NCBI GenBank assembly: GCA_964545855.1
Contig: CAZJHD010000017.1
Span: 20,160-84,159 of the forward strand
Direction: 5' to 3'
Length of the DNA stretch: 64,000 nt
Source of the DNA: CAZJHD01 sp964545855
Lineage (GTDB): Bacteria > Planctomycetota > UBA1135 > JACQFD01
The notes below the pieces were generated by a model. It was not told the DNA's origin, searched no databases, and worked only from the letters and a program-made list of their open reading frames with translations. The translations under genes and the position numbers were made by a program. Positions 50,883 through 60,001 of the stretch are shown in pieces. Numbering within the stretch: position 1 is the stretch's first letter; each line of letters opens with the position of its first letter.

Positions 50883-53800
50883 CTACCCGTCGCCCGGATC
50901 GCCCGTGAGGATCCAGCCGCTCCAGTCTCGAATCGGCCAGCCCTTCGCGCGCGCGGCCTTCTTCGCGTTCCAGAGCGCGACGGCAACGGGCGACCTTTCG
51001 ACCCAGAGCCGCCGGTAGAAGTCGGTCATCAGCTCGCGGGTGCGCTCGTCGTCGACCTTCCAGAGCGACGTGATCGCCGTGCGCGCGCCGGCGGCGTGAA
51101 GCGCCGCCTGGAGCGAGGCCATGCCGCTCGCGCCCCGGTCGAGGCCGACGTGCGTCTCGCAGGCCGACAGCACGGCGAGCTCGCAGTTCCGCAGGTCGAG
51201 GCCCGCCAGCTCCTCGGCCGTGAGGATCCCCGGCACGCGGCCGAGCGCATCGCGGCCGCGGTTCGCGCCGGCGAGGGCGAGGCCGCAGAGCGTGAAGGGG
51301 GAGAGGCCCTTCACGGTCTCCTCGAGGGTCGATCGCCGCCAGAGCGACCTGCGCTCCCCGCGATCCGGCTCGCCGAGGACCTTCACCTCCGCGTCGGAGA
51401 AGTAGCCGTGGGTCGCGAGGTGCAGCCAGCGCGCCTCCGGCGCCGCCGTCGCGACGGCCGCCTTCGTGGCGCGCGCGCCCTCGAGGAGGCGCGGCTCCTC
51501 GCCGAAGACGGTCTCGAAGTCGGACGCGATGGCCCGGGCCTCCTCCGCCGTCTTGGCGAGCTCCCCGAAATGCACGAACCCCGGCTCGCCGGCGGACCGG
51601 GCGACGGTCGGCGACGCGGCCATCGCGAGCGACGCACCGGCCGGCTCGGTCCCGAAGTCGACGCCGCCGATCACGAGGAGCGACGGCTTCCCGGCGGGCG
51701 CGGCGCGCGCCCGCAGCCGTCGCGCGAAGCTCACCTCGTGGCGGACCTCGATCTCGTCGCCGAGGACGCCCTTCTCGGTCGGCAGGGCATCCAGCGGCAC
51801 GAGGTGCAGCGGCCCGTCGAGGCAGACGCGCCAGCGGCGCGCGCCCGGAGCGGCGGCCCGGATCGGATCGACGACGAGCTCGCGCAAGCGGCGGCCCCAA
51901 TCGATCGGGCTCCCGCCCTCGGAGCTCGGTCCGGAAGCGACGCCACCGACGCCTCGTCCCGTGGGCGCGTCCATCGCGGCCCGCCAGCTCTCGGTGGCTT
52001 CCTGGATCGGAGCGAGCGGGCCGAGATCGACGCGGCGAAGAGCCCCGTCCGGCAGGACGACGTGGGCGAGGAGCGAAGGCGTCCCGACGAGCTCGTGCCG
52101 CCCGATGTGCTCGGCTTCGAAGAGCGTGGGCCGAAGGAAACCCACCGCCGCCTCTTCCGCTCCGAGGGTCGGCGCGAGCGTCCGGAGCCGAACCTCTGTC
52201 GGCACGATGCCCCGCGCCGCGAGGGCCAGGACGAGATCCCGCTCCGCATCGTCTCGGCGGAGCGCCGCTTCGGCGATCGCGCCGCTGCTCGGCGGCTCTC
52301 CCGCGCTCCGAGAGCCGAGGTCGCTCACGAGATCCGCCGATCGGGCGCGCAGCTCGCGCACGGCGCGCCGCAGCTCCTCGATCTCGGGCGAGGTCTCCTC
52401 GCGTCCCGCCGAGACGGGCGCCGCGGCGAACGCACGCCGCGTCTCGAGCCAGTCGAAGACCGATTCCCCGAAGCCAGGCTCCCCGTCCGCGAGGGACGCG
52501 AGCGAGAGGCTCACGCCCACGAGATGCTCCTGCGCCGCGGCGACCGACTGCGCTTCCCGAGGCGCGAGGGCGCCCGCGCTCCGCAGCTCCTGCACGGCCG
52601 CCGCCAGCGCGCGCGCGAGCACGGGGGCCATCTCGCCGGCGGCGCCGAGGGAAACGAGCGTCACGGAGAGATTCAGTCGCGCCGACTGGACATCCGGATG
52701 GTCCTCGGGAAACCGGTTCTCCAGCGCGTCGAGAACGTCCTGGAAGTGCGCTCGCGCGCGCGAGAGATCTCCCATCTCGAACAGGGTCGCTGCGAGGTTC
52801 TCTCGCGCCGCCAACAAGTCCGGATGACCCGCCGGGAGCAGCCGCTCCTGGGCGGCGAGCACGCTCTCGTCGAGCGCCCGAGCCCGCGCGAGATCGCCCT
52901 GCAGCCTCGCCGTGTTCGCGAGGTTCTGGCGAGCCCCGCGGAGATCCGGATGGTCCTCGGTGAGCGTTCGTTCGAAGGCGTCGAGGACGCTCTCCTCGAG
53001 CACCCGCGCGCGAGCGAGGTCTCCCAGCTGCTTCAGCGTGACCGCCAGCGCCTGCCGCGTCTTCAGCAGATGGGGGTGGTCCGCCGGAAGCGATGCTTCG
53101 CGTGCCGCGAGCACGCTCTCCTCGAGCGCTCTCGCTCGAGGAAAGTCTCCTTGCGCCTTCGCCACCGCCGCCAGGTTCTGGCGAGCCTTGAGGAGCTCCG
53201 GGTGGCCCTCCGGCAGCCCGCGCTCGATCGCTTCGAGGACGCTCTCGAAGATGGCCCGCGCGCGGGCGAGGTCGCCTCGCATCGCCATCGTCCCAGCGAG
53301 GTTCGAGCGCGCCGCGATCCGATCCGGGTGATCCTCCGGGAGAGTGCGCTCGCGGACTTCGAGGACCCTCTCCTGGAGCGATGCCGCGCGATCGAATTCG
53401 CGCTGGGCGTGCAGGGTCCCGGCGAGGTTCTGCATCGCCCACAGGACCTCCGGGTGATCCGGCGGGAGCGAGCGCTCGAACGCGTCGAGCACTCCTTCCT
53501 CGAGTGCGCGGGCGCGCGAGAGCTCGCCGAGGACCTTCAGCGTGACGGCATGGCCCTGTCGCGCCTTGAGCCGACGCGGGTGCGACTCCGGAAGAGTCTG
53601 CTCGATTACCGCGAGAACGCCCTCCTCGAGCGTCCGCGCGCGCGCGAGGTCTCCCCGCTGCCGCGCCACGTTGGCGACGTTGAAGCGCGTCCCGATCAGG
53701 TCGGGGTGGCCCGGCGGGAGCGAGCGCTCCCGGAATCGGAGCGGGTGCTCCCACGCGGACGCCGCCGCATCGAGGTCTCCCAGCCCGTACGCGAGCGTTC

Positions 53801-54533
53801 CGAGGCTCCATGCGCGATTCGCGACGAGGGCGCTCCGTTCGGAGCCCTCGATCTCGTGGATGCGCTCCAGGGCCGCGCGCAGGAGCGCGCGGCCGGCCCC
53901 GAGGTCTCCCGACGCCCGAGCGGTCTCGGCCTCCTTCTCGAGCGCTGCGGCCTCCGCGGTCTCCGTGCGGACGCGCTCGAGCTCCGCTCGGGCCGCTTCC
54001 CGATCGCCGGATCCGTCGATCGACGCCAGTCGGTCGAGAGCGAGATCGGCTCTCGCCTCGTCCCCGCGGCTTCGAGCTCGGTCGTAGGCGAGCTCCCAGT
54101 GCGCGCGAGCCGCGACGGACGGCTCCGGCGGCGCGGAGTCGAGGGCGCCGCGGAGCGCGTGGACCGTCGCGCGGCCTCTCCGGAGGCCCTTCTCCGTGAG
54201 ACGCACCGTGAACGTTCCCGCGCCACGGGGAGTCCAGACGACGCGCGCATCCGTCTCCGTGCCGGAGTCGTCGTCGGACGCGAGCACGGCTCCGCTCGCG
54301 TCCTCCACGGCGAGCGCCACGTCGTCGTCGAAGCTCTCCGCGAGGATCGTGAAAGTCTCCGAGATGGCGACGTCGAGTCGCAGGACGCGGCCTTCGTCGC
54401 CGATCCGGTCGAGCGGGAGCGGGATCGAGTCGCCGAGCCGGATCGCCGGCGGCATCGCCGGCGCGGGAGCCGAGGCGGGCCGGGAGTCCTGGAGGGTCAG
54501 GACGGCGAGGAGCGCGAGAGCGGGGGAGGTCAT
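50883..54533 (-). CDS. PPC-like/TPR/CHAT (caspase-like) protein, paralogue 1
   Basis: 1216 residues from ATG 54533. Short hydrophobic N-terminus (TSPALALLAVLTL), then a PPC-like beta domain (about 32-130; LGDSIPLPLDRIGDEGRVLR, SFDDDVALAVEDASG). Eight 42-residue kinesin-light-chain-type TPR units span 278-613 (GDLARARALEESVL, LPEDHPDLLAARQNLA). The C-terminal CHAT domain (about 870-1216) has the caspase-like dyad H1042 (LHLATHGYFSD) and C1125 (LAVLSACETHVG), followed by ITSLWKVDDERTRELM. CHAT proteins are clan CD proteases that act as switches. The start overlaps the stop of paralogue 2 (ATGA). Export is possible but the signal lacks basic residues. Confidence 0.9.
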   Translation of the reverse strand: MTSPALALLAVLTLQDSRPASAPAPAMPPAIRLGDSIPLPLDRIGDEGRVLRLDVAISETFTILAESFDDDVALAVEDASGAVLASDDDSGTETDARVVWTPRGAGTFTVRLTEKGLRRGRATVHALRGALDSAPPEPSVAARAHWELAYDRARSRGDEARADLALDRLASIDGSGDREAARAELERVRTETAEAAALEKEAETARASGDLGAGRALLRAALERIHEIEGSERSALVANRAWSLGTLAYGLGDLDAAASAWEHPLRFRERSLPPGHPDLIGTRFNVANVARQRGDLARARTLEEGVLAVIEQTLPESHPRRLKARQGHAVTLKVLGELSRARALEEGVLDAFERSLPPDHPEVLWAMQNLAGTLHAQREFDRAASLQERVLEVRERTLPEDHPDRIAARSNLAGTMAMRGDLARARAIFESVLEAIERGLPEGHPELLKARQNLAAVAKAQGDFPRARALEESVLAAREASLPADHPHLLKTRQALAVTLKQLGDLARARVLEESVLDAFERTLTEDHPDLRGARQNLANTARLQGDLARARALDESVLAAQERLLPAGHPDLLAARENLAATLFEMGDLSRARAHFQDVLDALENRFPEDHPDVQSARLNLSVTLVSLGAAGEMAPVLARALAAAVQELRSAGALAPREAQSVAAAQEHLVGVSLSLASLADGEPGFGESVFDWLETRRAFAAAPVSAGREETSPEIEELRRAVRELRARSADLVSDLGSRSAGEPPSSGAIAEAALRRDDAERDLVLALAARGIVPTEVRLRTLAPTLGAEEAAVGFLRPTLFEAEHIGRHELVGTPSLLAHVVLPDGALRRVDLGPLAPIQEATESWRAAMDAPTGRGVGGVASGPSSEGGSPIDWGRRLRELVVDPIRAAAPGARRWRVCLDGPLHLVPLDALPTEKGVLGDEIEVRHEVSFARRLRARAAPAGKPSLLVIGGVDFGTEPAGASLAMAASPTVARSAGEPGFVHFGELAKTAEEARAIASDFETVFGEEPRLLEGARATKAAVATAAPEARWLHLATHGYFSDAEVKVLGEPDRGERRSLWRRSTLEETVKGLSPFTLCGLALAGANRGRDALGRVPGILTAEELAGLDLRNCELAVLSACETHVGLDRGASGMASLQAALHAAGARTAITSLWKVDDERTRELMTDFYRRLWVERSPVAVALWNAKKAARAKGWPIRDWSGWILTGDPGDG
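52695..53702 (-). repeat. eight tandem 126-bp units encoding 42-residue TPRs
   Basis: Each unit codes for 42 residues ending in a (L)PxxHP turn; units differ at many positions but keep GDLxRARxLxExVL. Such arrays can expand or contract by recombination in frame. Confidence 0.85.
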
Positions 54534-57500
54534 CGGTCCGAGGAAGTCGCGTTCGCGGGGCGCGTGGCGGGGGAGCGATCGGGATCGTCGCCGGGGTCGC
54601 CCGTGAGGATCCAGCCAGCCCAGTCGCGCACGGGCCAGCCCTTCGCGCGTGCGGCCTTCTTCGCGTTCCAGAGCGCCGCGGCGACAGGCTGCTCCTCGAC
54701 CCAGAGCCGCCGATAGAAGTCGACCATCAGCTCGCGCGTGCGCTCGTCGTCGACCTTCCAGAGGGACGTGATCGCGCTGCGCGCGCCGGCGGCGTGGAGT
54801 GCGGCCTGGAGCGACGCCATGCCGCTCGCGCCGCGGTCGAGGCCGACGTGCGTCTCGCAGGCCGAGAGCACGGCGAGCTCGCAGCGGCGGAGGTCGAGCC
54901 CCGCGAGCTCCTCGGCCGTGAGGATGCCCGGCACGCGTCCGAGCGAGTCGCGGCCGCGATTGGCGCCGGCGAGGGCGAGGCCGCAGAGGGTGTAGGGAGA
55001 GAGGCCCTTCACGGTCTCCTCGAGGGACGCGCGCTGCCACAAAACGTGCGAGACGTCGCGGTCCGGCTCGCCGAGGACCCTCACGTTGGCGTCGGAGTAG
55101 TACCCATGGGTCGCCAGGTGCAGCCAGCGCGCGCGCGGCGCCGCCTCAACGAAGGCCGCCTTCGTCGCCCGCGCGCCCTCGAGGAACCGCGGTTCCTCGC
55201 CGAAGACCGTCTCGAAGTAGGAGGCGATGGCCTGGGTCTCCTCCGACGTCCTCGGGAGCGCCCCGAAGTGCACGCCACCGCGCTCTTCCGCCGAGCGCGC
55301 CAAAGGAGGCGACGATGCCGTTGCGATCGAAGCGCCCGTCGCCTCGGCACCGAAATCGACGCCGCCGATCACGAGGAGTGACGGCTCGCCGGTCGGCGCG
55401 ACTCGCTTTCGCAGCAGACGCTCGAAGCTCACTTCGTTGCGGATCTCGACCTCGTCGCCGAGGACACCCCGCTCTGTCGGCAGAGCCTCGAGGGGAACGA
55501 GGTGGAGCGCTCCGTCGAGGCAGACGCTCCAGCTGCGGGAGTTCGGCGCGGCCGCGCGGATCGGATCGACGACGAGTTCGCGGAGGCGGCGGCTCGCGAA
55601 CGCCGATCTCGCTTGCGCCTCGGTGGCTCCGCCCGTGATCGCACCGGCGCCTCGTCCGACCGAGGACCCGAGTTCGAGGCGCCAGACCTCGACGGCCTCC
55701 TCGATCGGTGCGAGGGGCCCGAGCTCGATCCTTTGAAGCGATCCGTCGGGAGCGACGACGTGAACGAGGAGCGAACGATTCGCGGACCAGCTGTTCGGCG
55801 CCTCGTTCTGGCTGTTCCACCGCGTGTATCCATGGAAGCCTACGGCTGTTTCGCCAGGACGGAGCGCGGAAGCGAGAGAGCTGCAATCGACTTCGACAGG
55901 AAGCCTTCCGCGTTGCGCCAGCGCCTGCGCGAGTGCGCGCTCGGCGTCGTCGCGGCGGCTTGAAGCCGCGAGCACTGTCGACGCAGTGGGTCGTGATGGA
56001 TCGACTCCCCCGCCGAGGCCGCTCGTGAGATCCGACGAGAGCTGACGGGCTGCGCTCACGGCCCGACGGAGATCCTCGACTTCGGGATCGTCGGAGAATT
56101 GTGCTGCGGAGCCCTCAACGGCTGCCGCCGCGCGCCGTGTCTCGATCCAGGCGAAGAACGCGGGCAAGAGCTCGTCCGGATCCGGCTCGAGCCTCGTGAG
56201 CGAGAGACCCAAACCGAGGGACCTTTCCTGAGCCGCGGCGGCAGCTTGCACCTCACGCGGAGCCAGGATGGCTGCCCCTCGGATCTGAGCGCGTGCCCCG
56301 GACGCGAGCCTGCTCAGCACCGGTCCCAGCGAATCCATGTCCCGGAGCGAAGCCAGGTTTCGGGCGAGGTTGTGGAGGGCCTTCAGCAGCTCGGGGTGGT
56401 CGTCGCGAAGAGCGCGCTCGCGCGCGCCGAGGACGCTCTCGAGGAGGGCTCGCGCGCGGCGGAGATCGCCCTGATCCGCCACCGTCAGCGCTAGTCCCTC
56501 GCGCGTCCGCAAGAGATTGGGGTGGTCCTCGGGGAGAATGCGCTCGTAAGCGGCGAGCACGCTCTCCTGGAGGATGCGCGCTCGAGAGAGGTCGCCTTGC
56601 GCTCTAGCCGTCACTGCGAGGCTCTGGCGAGCAGCGAGCAAGTCGGGATGATCTTCGGGGAGAGTGCGTTCGCGTGCGGCGAGGACGGTTTCCTTGAGTG
56701 CGCGAGCGCGGGTGAGATCGCCCCGATTGGCCTCCGACGCGGCGAGGTTCTGGCGCGCCGCGAGCAAGTCGGGGTGGTCCTCGGGGAGCGTGCGCTCGCG
56801 CACCGCGAGAACGCTCTCCTCGAGGGCGCGTGCGCGGGCGAGATCACCCTGTGCCTCAACGATCAGAGCGAGGTTCTGTCGCGTGCGGAGGAGATCGGAG
56901 TCGTCTTCGGCAAGAGTCCGTTCGCGCACGGCGAGAACGCTCTCCTCGAGGGCGCGCGCGCGAGCCGAGTCGCCCTGCTCGAACAACGTGGCGGCGAGAT
57001 TGTGGCGAGCCGTGAGCAGAACGGGGTGGTCTTCGGGGAGTGTGCGCTCGTAGACGGCAAGGGTGCTCTCGAAGAGGGCGCGGGCGCGAGGAAGATCACC
57101 CTGCGATGCTGCCGTGGCGGCGAGGCCTTGGCGCGCCGCCAAGAGATAGGGATGACCCTCTGGGAGCGTGCGTTCGTTCGACGCGACGACACGCTCATCG
57201 AGAGACCGCGCGCGAGAGAGATCTCCCTGCGCCTTCGCCGTCACCGCCACGTTCTGGCGAGCGACGAGCAGGTCGGGGTGGTCGTCCGGAAGAATGCGCT
57301 CGAGATGGCGAAGAGCGCAGTTCCAAGCGCTCGCGGCGGTCCGGAGATCCGCGAGTCCGTAGGCGTCGAATCCGAGACTCCATGCGCTTTCTGCGACGAG
57401 CGACGACTCCTCGGATGCCGGAATCGATTCGAGGCGAATCCAAGCCGCATGGATGTGCTCGCGCGCGACTGCGACATCACCGGCTTCTCGCGCGTTCTTT

Positions 57501-58108
57501 GCTTGCTGCAATAGGGCGTTCGACTCGGCGATTCCCGCGCAGGCCGTCTCGATCGACTGTCGAACGGAGTGACGGTCGCTCGGGCTGGAGAGGGCCGCGA
57601 GAAGCTCCAGGGCCAGAGTGACCCTCGCTTCGTCGGTCCTGCGCATGGCGCGGTAGTAGGCGAACTCCCCGTAGTCCTTCGCTGCGCGTCTTGGATCCGG
57701 CGGTTCGGCGTCGAGGTTCCCCCGCAGCACACGGATCGTCGCTGTGCCGGTCCGCGGCGGCTTCGCCGAAAGACGAACGGAGAAGCTGCCCGTGTCGGAG
57801 GGACTCCAGAACAGATGTGCATTCGTTTGAGTGCCCGTGTCGTCGTCGAAAGCGAGCACTGTCCCATTGCCGTTTTCCACGGCGATGGACACGTCCCCGT
57901 CATAGCTCTCGGCGACGAGGGTGAGAGGCTCGACGACTGCGAGATCGAGGCGTAGCACGTGGCCCACGTTGCCGATCCGGTCCATCGGGAGCGTGAGCGT
58001 GTCGCCGAGGCGAATCGCATTCGGCAGCGGAGGCGGCACGGGTGCCGATGCGGGTTGCCCGCCCTGCAGCGAAACGGTAGCGAGCGTTGCGAGCGCGGCA
58101 GAGATCAT
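54530..58108 (-). CDS. PPC-like/TPR/CHAT (caspase-like) protein, paralogue 2
   Basis: 1192 residues from ATG 58108; the frame is open further upstream but the homology with paralogue 1 starts here. Same order: short hydrophobic N-terminus (MISAALATLATVSLQ), PPC-like domain (about 32-130), seven 42-residue TPR units (279-572), CHAT domain (about 845-1192) with H1001 (LHLATHGYYSD) and C1084 (LAVLSACETHVG). The last 350 residues are far more similar to paralogue 1 than the TPR part. It carries an extra Pro/Ser/Thr tail of about 18 residues. It is the first gene of the pair in transcription; a TACGAT hexamer lies 52 bases upstream. Peptide target unknown. Confidence 0.9.
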   Translation of the reverse strand: MISAALATLATVSLQGGQPASAPVPPPLPNAIRLGDTLTLPMDRIGNVGHVLRLDLAVVEPLTLVAESYDGDVSIAVENGNGTVLAFDDDTGTQTNAHLFWSPSDTGSFSVRLSAKPPRTGTATIRVLRGNLDAEPPDPRRAAKDYGEFAYYRAMRRTDEARVTLALELLAALSSPSDRHSVRQSIETACAGIAESNALLQQAKNAREAGDVAVAREHIHAAWIRLESIPASEESSLVAESAWSLGFDAYGLADLRTAASAWNCALRHLERILPDDHPDLLVARQNVAVTAKAQGDLSRARSLDERVVASNERTLPEGHPYLLAARQGLAATAASQGDLPRARALFESTLAVYERTLPEDHPVLLTARHNLAATLFEQGDSARARALEESVLAVRERTLAEDDSDLLRTRQNLALIVEAQGDLARARALEESVLAVRERTLPEDHPDLLAARQNLAASEANRGDLTRARALKETVLAARERTLPEDHPDLLAARQSLAVTARAQGDLSRARILQESVLAAYERILPEDHPNLLRTREGLALTVADQGDLRRARALLESVLGARERALRDDHPELLKALHNLARNLASLRDMDSLGPVLSRLASGARAQIRGAAILAPREVQAAAAAQERSLGLGLSLTRLEPDPDELLPAFFAWIETRRAAAAVEGSAAQFSDDPEVEDLRRAVSAARQLSSDLTSGLGGGVDPSRPTASTVLAASSRRDDAERALAQALAQRGRLPVEVDCSSLASALRPGETAVGFHGYTRWNSQNEAPNSWSANRSLLVHVVAPDGSLQRIELGPLAPIEEAVEVWRLELGSSVGRGAGAITGGATEAQARSAFASRRLRELVVDPIRAAAPNSRSWSVCLDGALHLVPLEALPTERGVLGDEVEIRNEVSFERLLRKRVAPTGEPSLLVIGGVDFGAEATGASIATASSPPLARSAEERGGVHFGALPRTSEETQAIASYFETVFGEEPRFLEGARATKAAFVEAAPRARWLHLATHGYYSDANVRVLGEPDRDVSHVLWQRASLEETVKGLSPYTLCGLALAGANRGRDSLGRVPGILTAEELAGLDLRRCELAVLSACETHVGLDRGASGMASLQAALHAAGARSAITSLWKVDDERTRELMVDFYRRLWVEEQPVAAALWNAKKAARAKGWPVRDWAGWILTGDPGDDPDRSPATRPANATSSDR
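56393..57274 (-). repeat. seven tandem 126-bp units encoding 42-residue TPRs
   Basis: Same unit as in the neighbouring paralogue, with some adjacent units nearly identical (ARALEESVLAVRERTL occurs twice in a row), indicating recent internal duplication. Confidence 0.85.
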
Positions 58109-58159
58109 CGGGTAATCGAGGCCCGTGGAGGGGAGGGGGTCTATTCCACGGACGCAAGA

Positions 58160-58165
58160 TCGTAG
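58160..58165 (-). promoter_or_regulatory. putative -10 hexamer of the CHAT gene pair
   Basis: TACGAT on the minus strand, 52 bases before the start of the first CHAT gene, in a 168-base divergent region. -35 region (TCACGC at 17-base spacing) is a poor match. Confidence 0.3.
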
Positions 58166-58276
58166 AGCGCGAGGTCGGGGCGCGTGAGCCGAGGGCAACG
58201 GCGCCTGCGGATCGGCGACGGATCCGCCACAATCGCCGGGCGCCACCCCGCTCTCCGCCCTCCGGCGAGGATCCGC

Positions 58277-59911
58277 ATGCATCGCTTCCGTCTCGCGCCC
58301 CTGCCTCTCGCGCTCGTCCTCGCGGCCTGCGTCTCCGTTTTGCCGCCGCTCTACGAGGGGCTCGGAGTCACGCAGAGACCCGTCTCGACGCGCGTGGAGC
58401 TCGCGCAGCGCTACTTCGACCAGGGGCTCGCCCTCTGCTGGGCCTTCCAGCACGACGCGGCGGAGGCGGCGTTCCGCGAGGCGGCGCGTCTCGATCCCGA
58501 CTGCGCGATGGCCTGGTGGGGCGTCGCCTACGCGCTCGGGCCGAACATCAACCTGCCGCTCACGGACGCGAGGCGCGCGGCGCGTGCGCACGAGGCGGCG
58601 CAGGAAGCGCGCGCGCTCGCGGAGCACGCCGCGCCCGTGGAGCGCGCGCTGATCGACGCGATGGCGCAGCGCTTCGCCGACCCGGCGCCGAAGGACCGCC
58701 AGCCCCTCGACGACGCCTACGCGGCGGCGATGCGCGAGGTGTGGCGGAGCTTCCCGGACGACATCGACGTGGGCGTGCTCTTCGCCGACGCGCTGATGAA
58801 CGTCTCGAAGCGCTGGCGCGAGTGGCCCGTCGACGGCGACCGCGGTCCGCACACGCCGGAGATCGTGGCGACCCTCGAGCGCGTGCTCGGCCTCGCGCCG
58901 GACCACGCGGGGGCGAACCATTTCTGGGTCCACGCCGTGGAGGCTTCGAGCACACCGGAGCGCGGCCTCGTCGCGGCCGATCGCCTCCGCGCGGCGGCGC
59001 CGGCGGCGGGCCACCTCCTGCACATGCCGGCGCACATCGACATCCGCGTGGGGCGCTACGCCGACGCGATCGCGACGAACGAGCGCGCGATCGCCGCCGA
59101 CGACGCCTTCTTCGCGCGCTCGCCGGAGCAGGGCGTCTACCACTACTACCGCGCGCACAACCACCACTTCCTGATCTGGGCCGCGATGTTCCAGGGCTCC
59201 CGCGGGCGCGCCCTCGAGGCGGCGCGCACGATGGTGGCGAAGCTCCCGAAGGAGTCTCTCGGCGATCTCCCGCGGTCGATCGAGGCGTTCCTGTTCGTGC
59301 CGGTCCACGTGATGATGCGCTTCGGGATGTGGGAGGAGATCCTCGCGGAGCCGCTCCCCGAGGAGCGCTTCCCGATCGCGCGTGCGCTCGCGCACCACGC
59401 CCGCGCCGTCGCCTTCGCGACGACGGGGCGCCTCGCGGAGGCGGACGCGGAGCAGGCGGCCTTCGACCGCGTCGCCGCGCCGATCCCGCCGGACCAGAAG
59501 GTGCGGAGCGCGAAGGTGGGCACGCTCCTCTCGATCGCACGCGACACGATGCGCGGGGAGATCCTCTACCACCGCGGCGAGCGGGAGGCCGCCTTCGCGG
59601 CGCTCCGCGAGGCGGCGGCGACGGAGGACACGCTTCCCTACTCGGAGCCGCCCGGATGGATGCAGCCGGTGCGCCACGCGCTCGGCGCGCTCCTGCTCGC
59701 CGACGGTCGTCTCGAGGCGGCGGAGGCGGTCTACCGCGAGGACCTCGCGCGCCACGCCGAGAACGGCTGGTCGCTCCACGGACTCGCCGAGAGCCTGCGG
59801 CGCGCGGGCCGCGTCGAGGAAGCGTCGGTCGTCGAGGAACGCTTCCGCGCCGCCTGGGCGCACGCCGATGTCGCGATCGAGGCGTCGTGCTTCTGCCGGC
59901 CGGCGGGATGA
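58277..59911 (+). CDS. TPR-containing lipoprotein
   Basis: 544 residues. ATG 58277 begins a lipoprotein signal (MHRFRLAPLPLALVLAAC, Cys18). The first TPR is typical (ALCWAFQHDAAEAAFREAARLDPDCAMAWWG split over two helices) and further TPR-like helices run to the end (AEAVYREDLARHAENGWS). Many His and Trp residues occur in the middle (HLLHMPAHIDIRVGR, YHYYRAHNHHF), a pattern seen in TPR proteins of unknown function across Planctomycetes and Acidobacteria. It is divergent from the CHAT genes. No enzymatic motif. Confidence 0.82.
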   Translation: MHRFRLAPLPLALVLAACVSVLPPLYEGLGVTQRPVSTRVELAQRYFDQGLALCWAFQHDAAEAAFREAARLDPDCAMAWWGVAYALGPNINLPLTDARRAARAHEAAQEARALAEHAAPVERALIDAMAQRFADPAPKDRQPLDDAYAAAMREVWRSFPDDIDVGVLFADALMNVSKRWREWPVDGDRGPHTPEIVATLERVLGLAPDHAGANHFWVHAVEASSTPERGLVAADRLRAAAPAAGHLLHMPAHIDIRVGRYADAIATNERAIAADDAFFARSPEQGVYHYYRAHNHHFLIWAAMFQGSRGRALEAARTMVAKLPKESLGDLPRSIEAFLFVPVHVMMRFGMWEEILAEPLPEERFPIARALAHHARAVAFATTGRLAEADAEQAAFDRVAAPIPPDQKVRSAKVGTLLSIARDTMRGEILYHRGEREAAFAALREAAATEDTLPYSEPPGWMQPVRHALGALLLADGRLEAAEAVYREDLARHAENGWSLHGLAESLRRAGRVEEASVVEERFRAAWAHADVAIEASCFCRPAG

Positions 59912-60001
59912 GCGCGAGCCCGCGCTCCTTGAAGGCGCGCGGGTCGACCTGTCCAATGCGCGGCCCCTCCGGGCGGACCCGCAGCCGCCTCACCACCGCC
60001 C

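Noticed and set aside
52695..57274. Possible CRISPR array from regular repeats
   Set aside because: The period is 126 bp and the units are translated TPRs with diverged sequence; there are no constant repeats with variable spacers and no cas genes.
54534..59956. Upstream extension of the CHAT reading frames (to 55040 and 59956)
   Set aside because: The extra residues are Arg/Val-rich and antisense to other genes; the paralogues align from ATG 54533 and ATG 58108 only.
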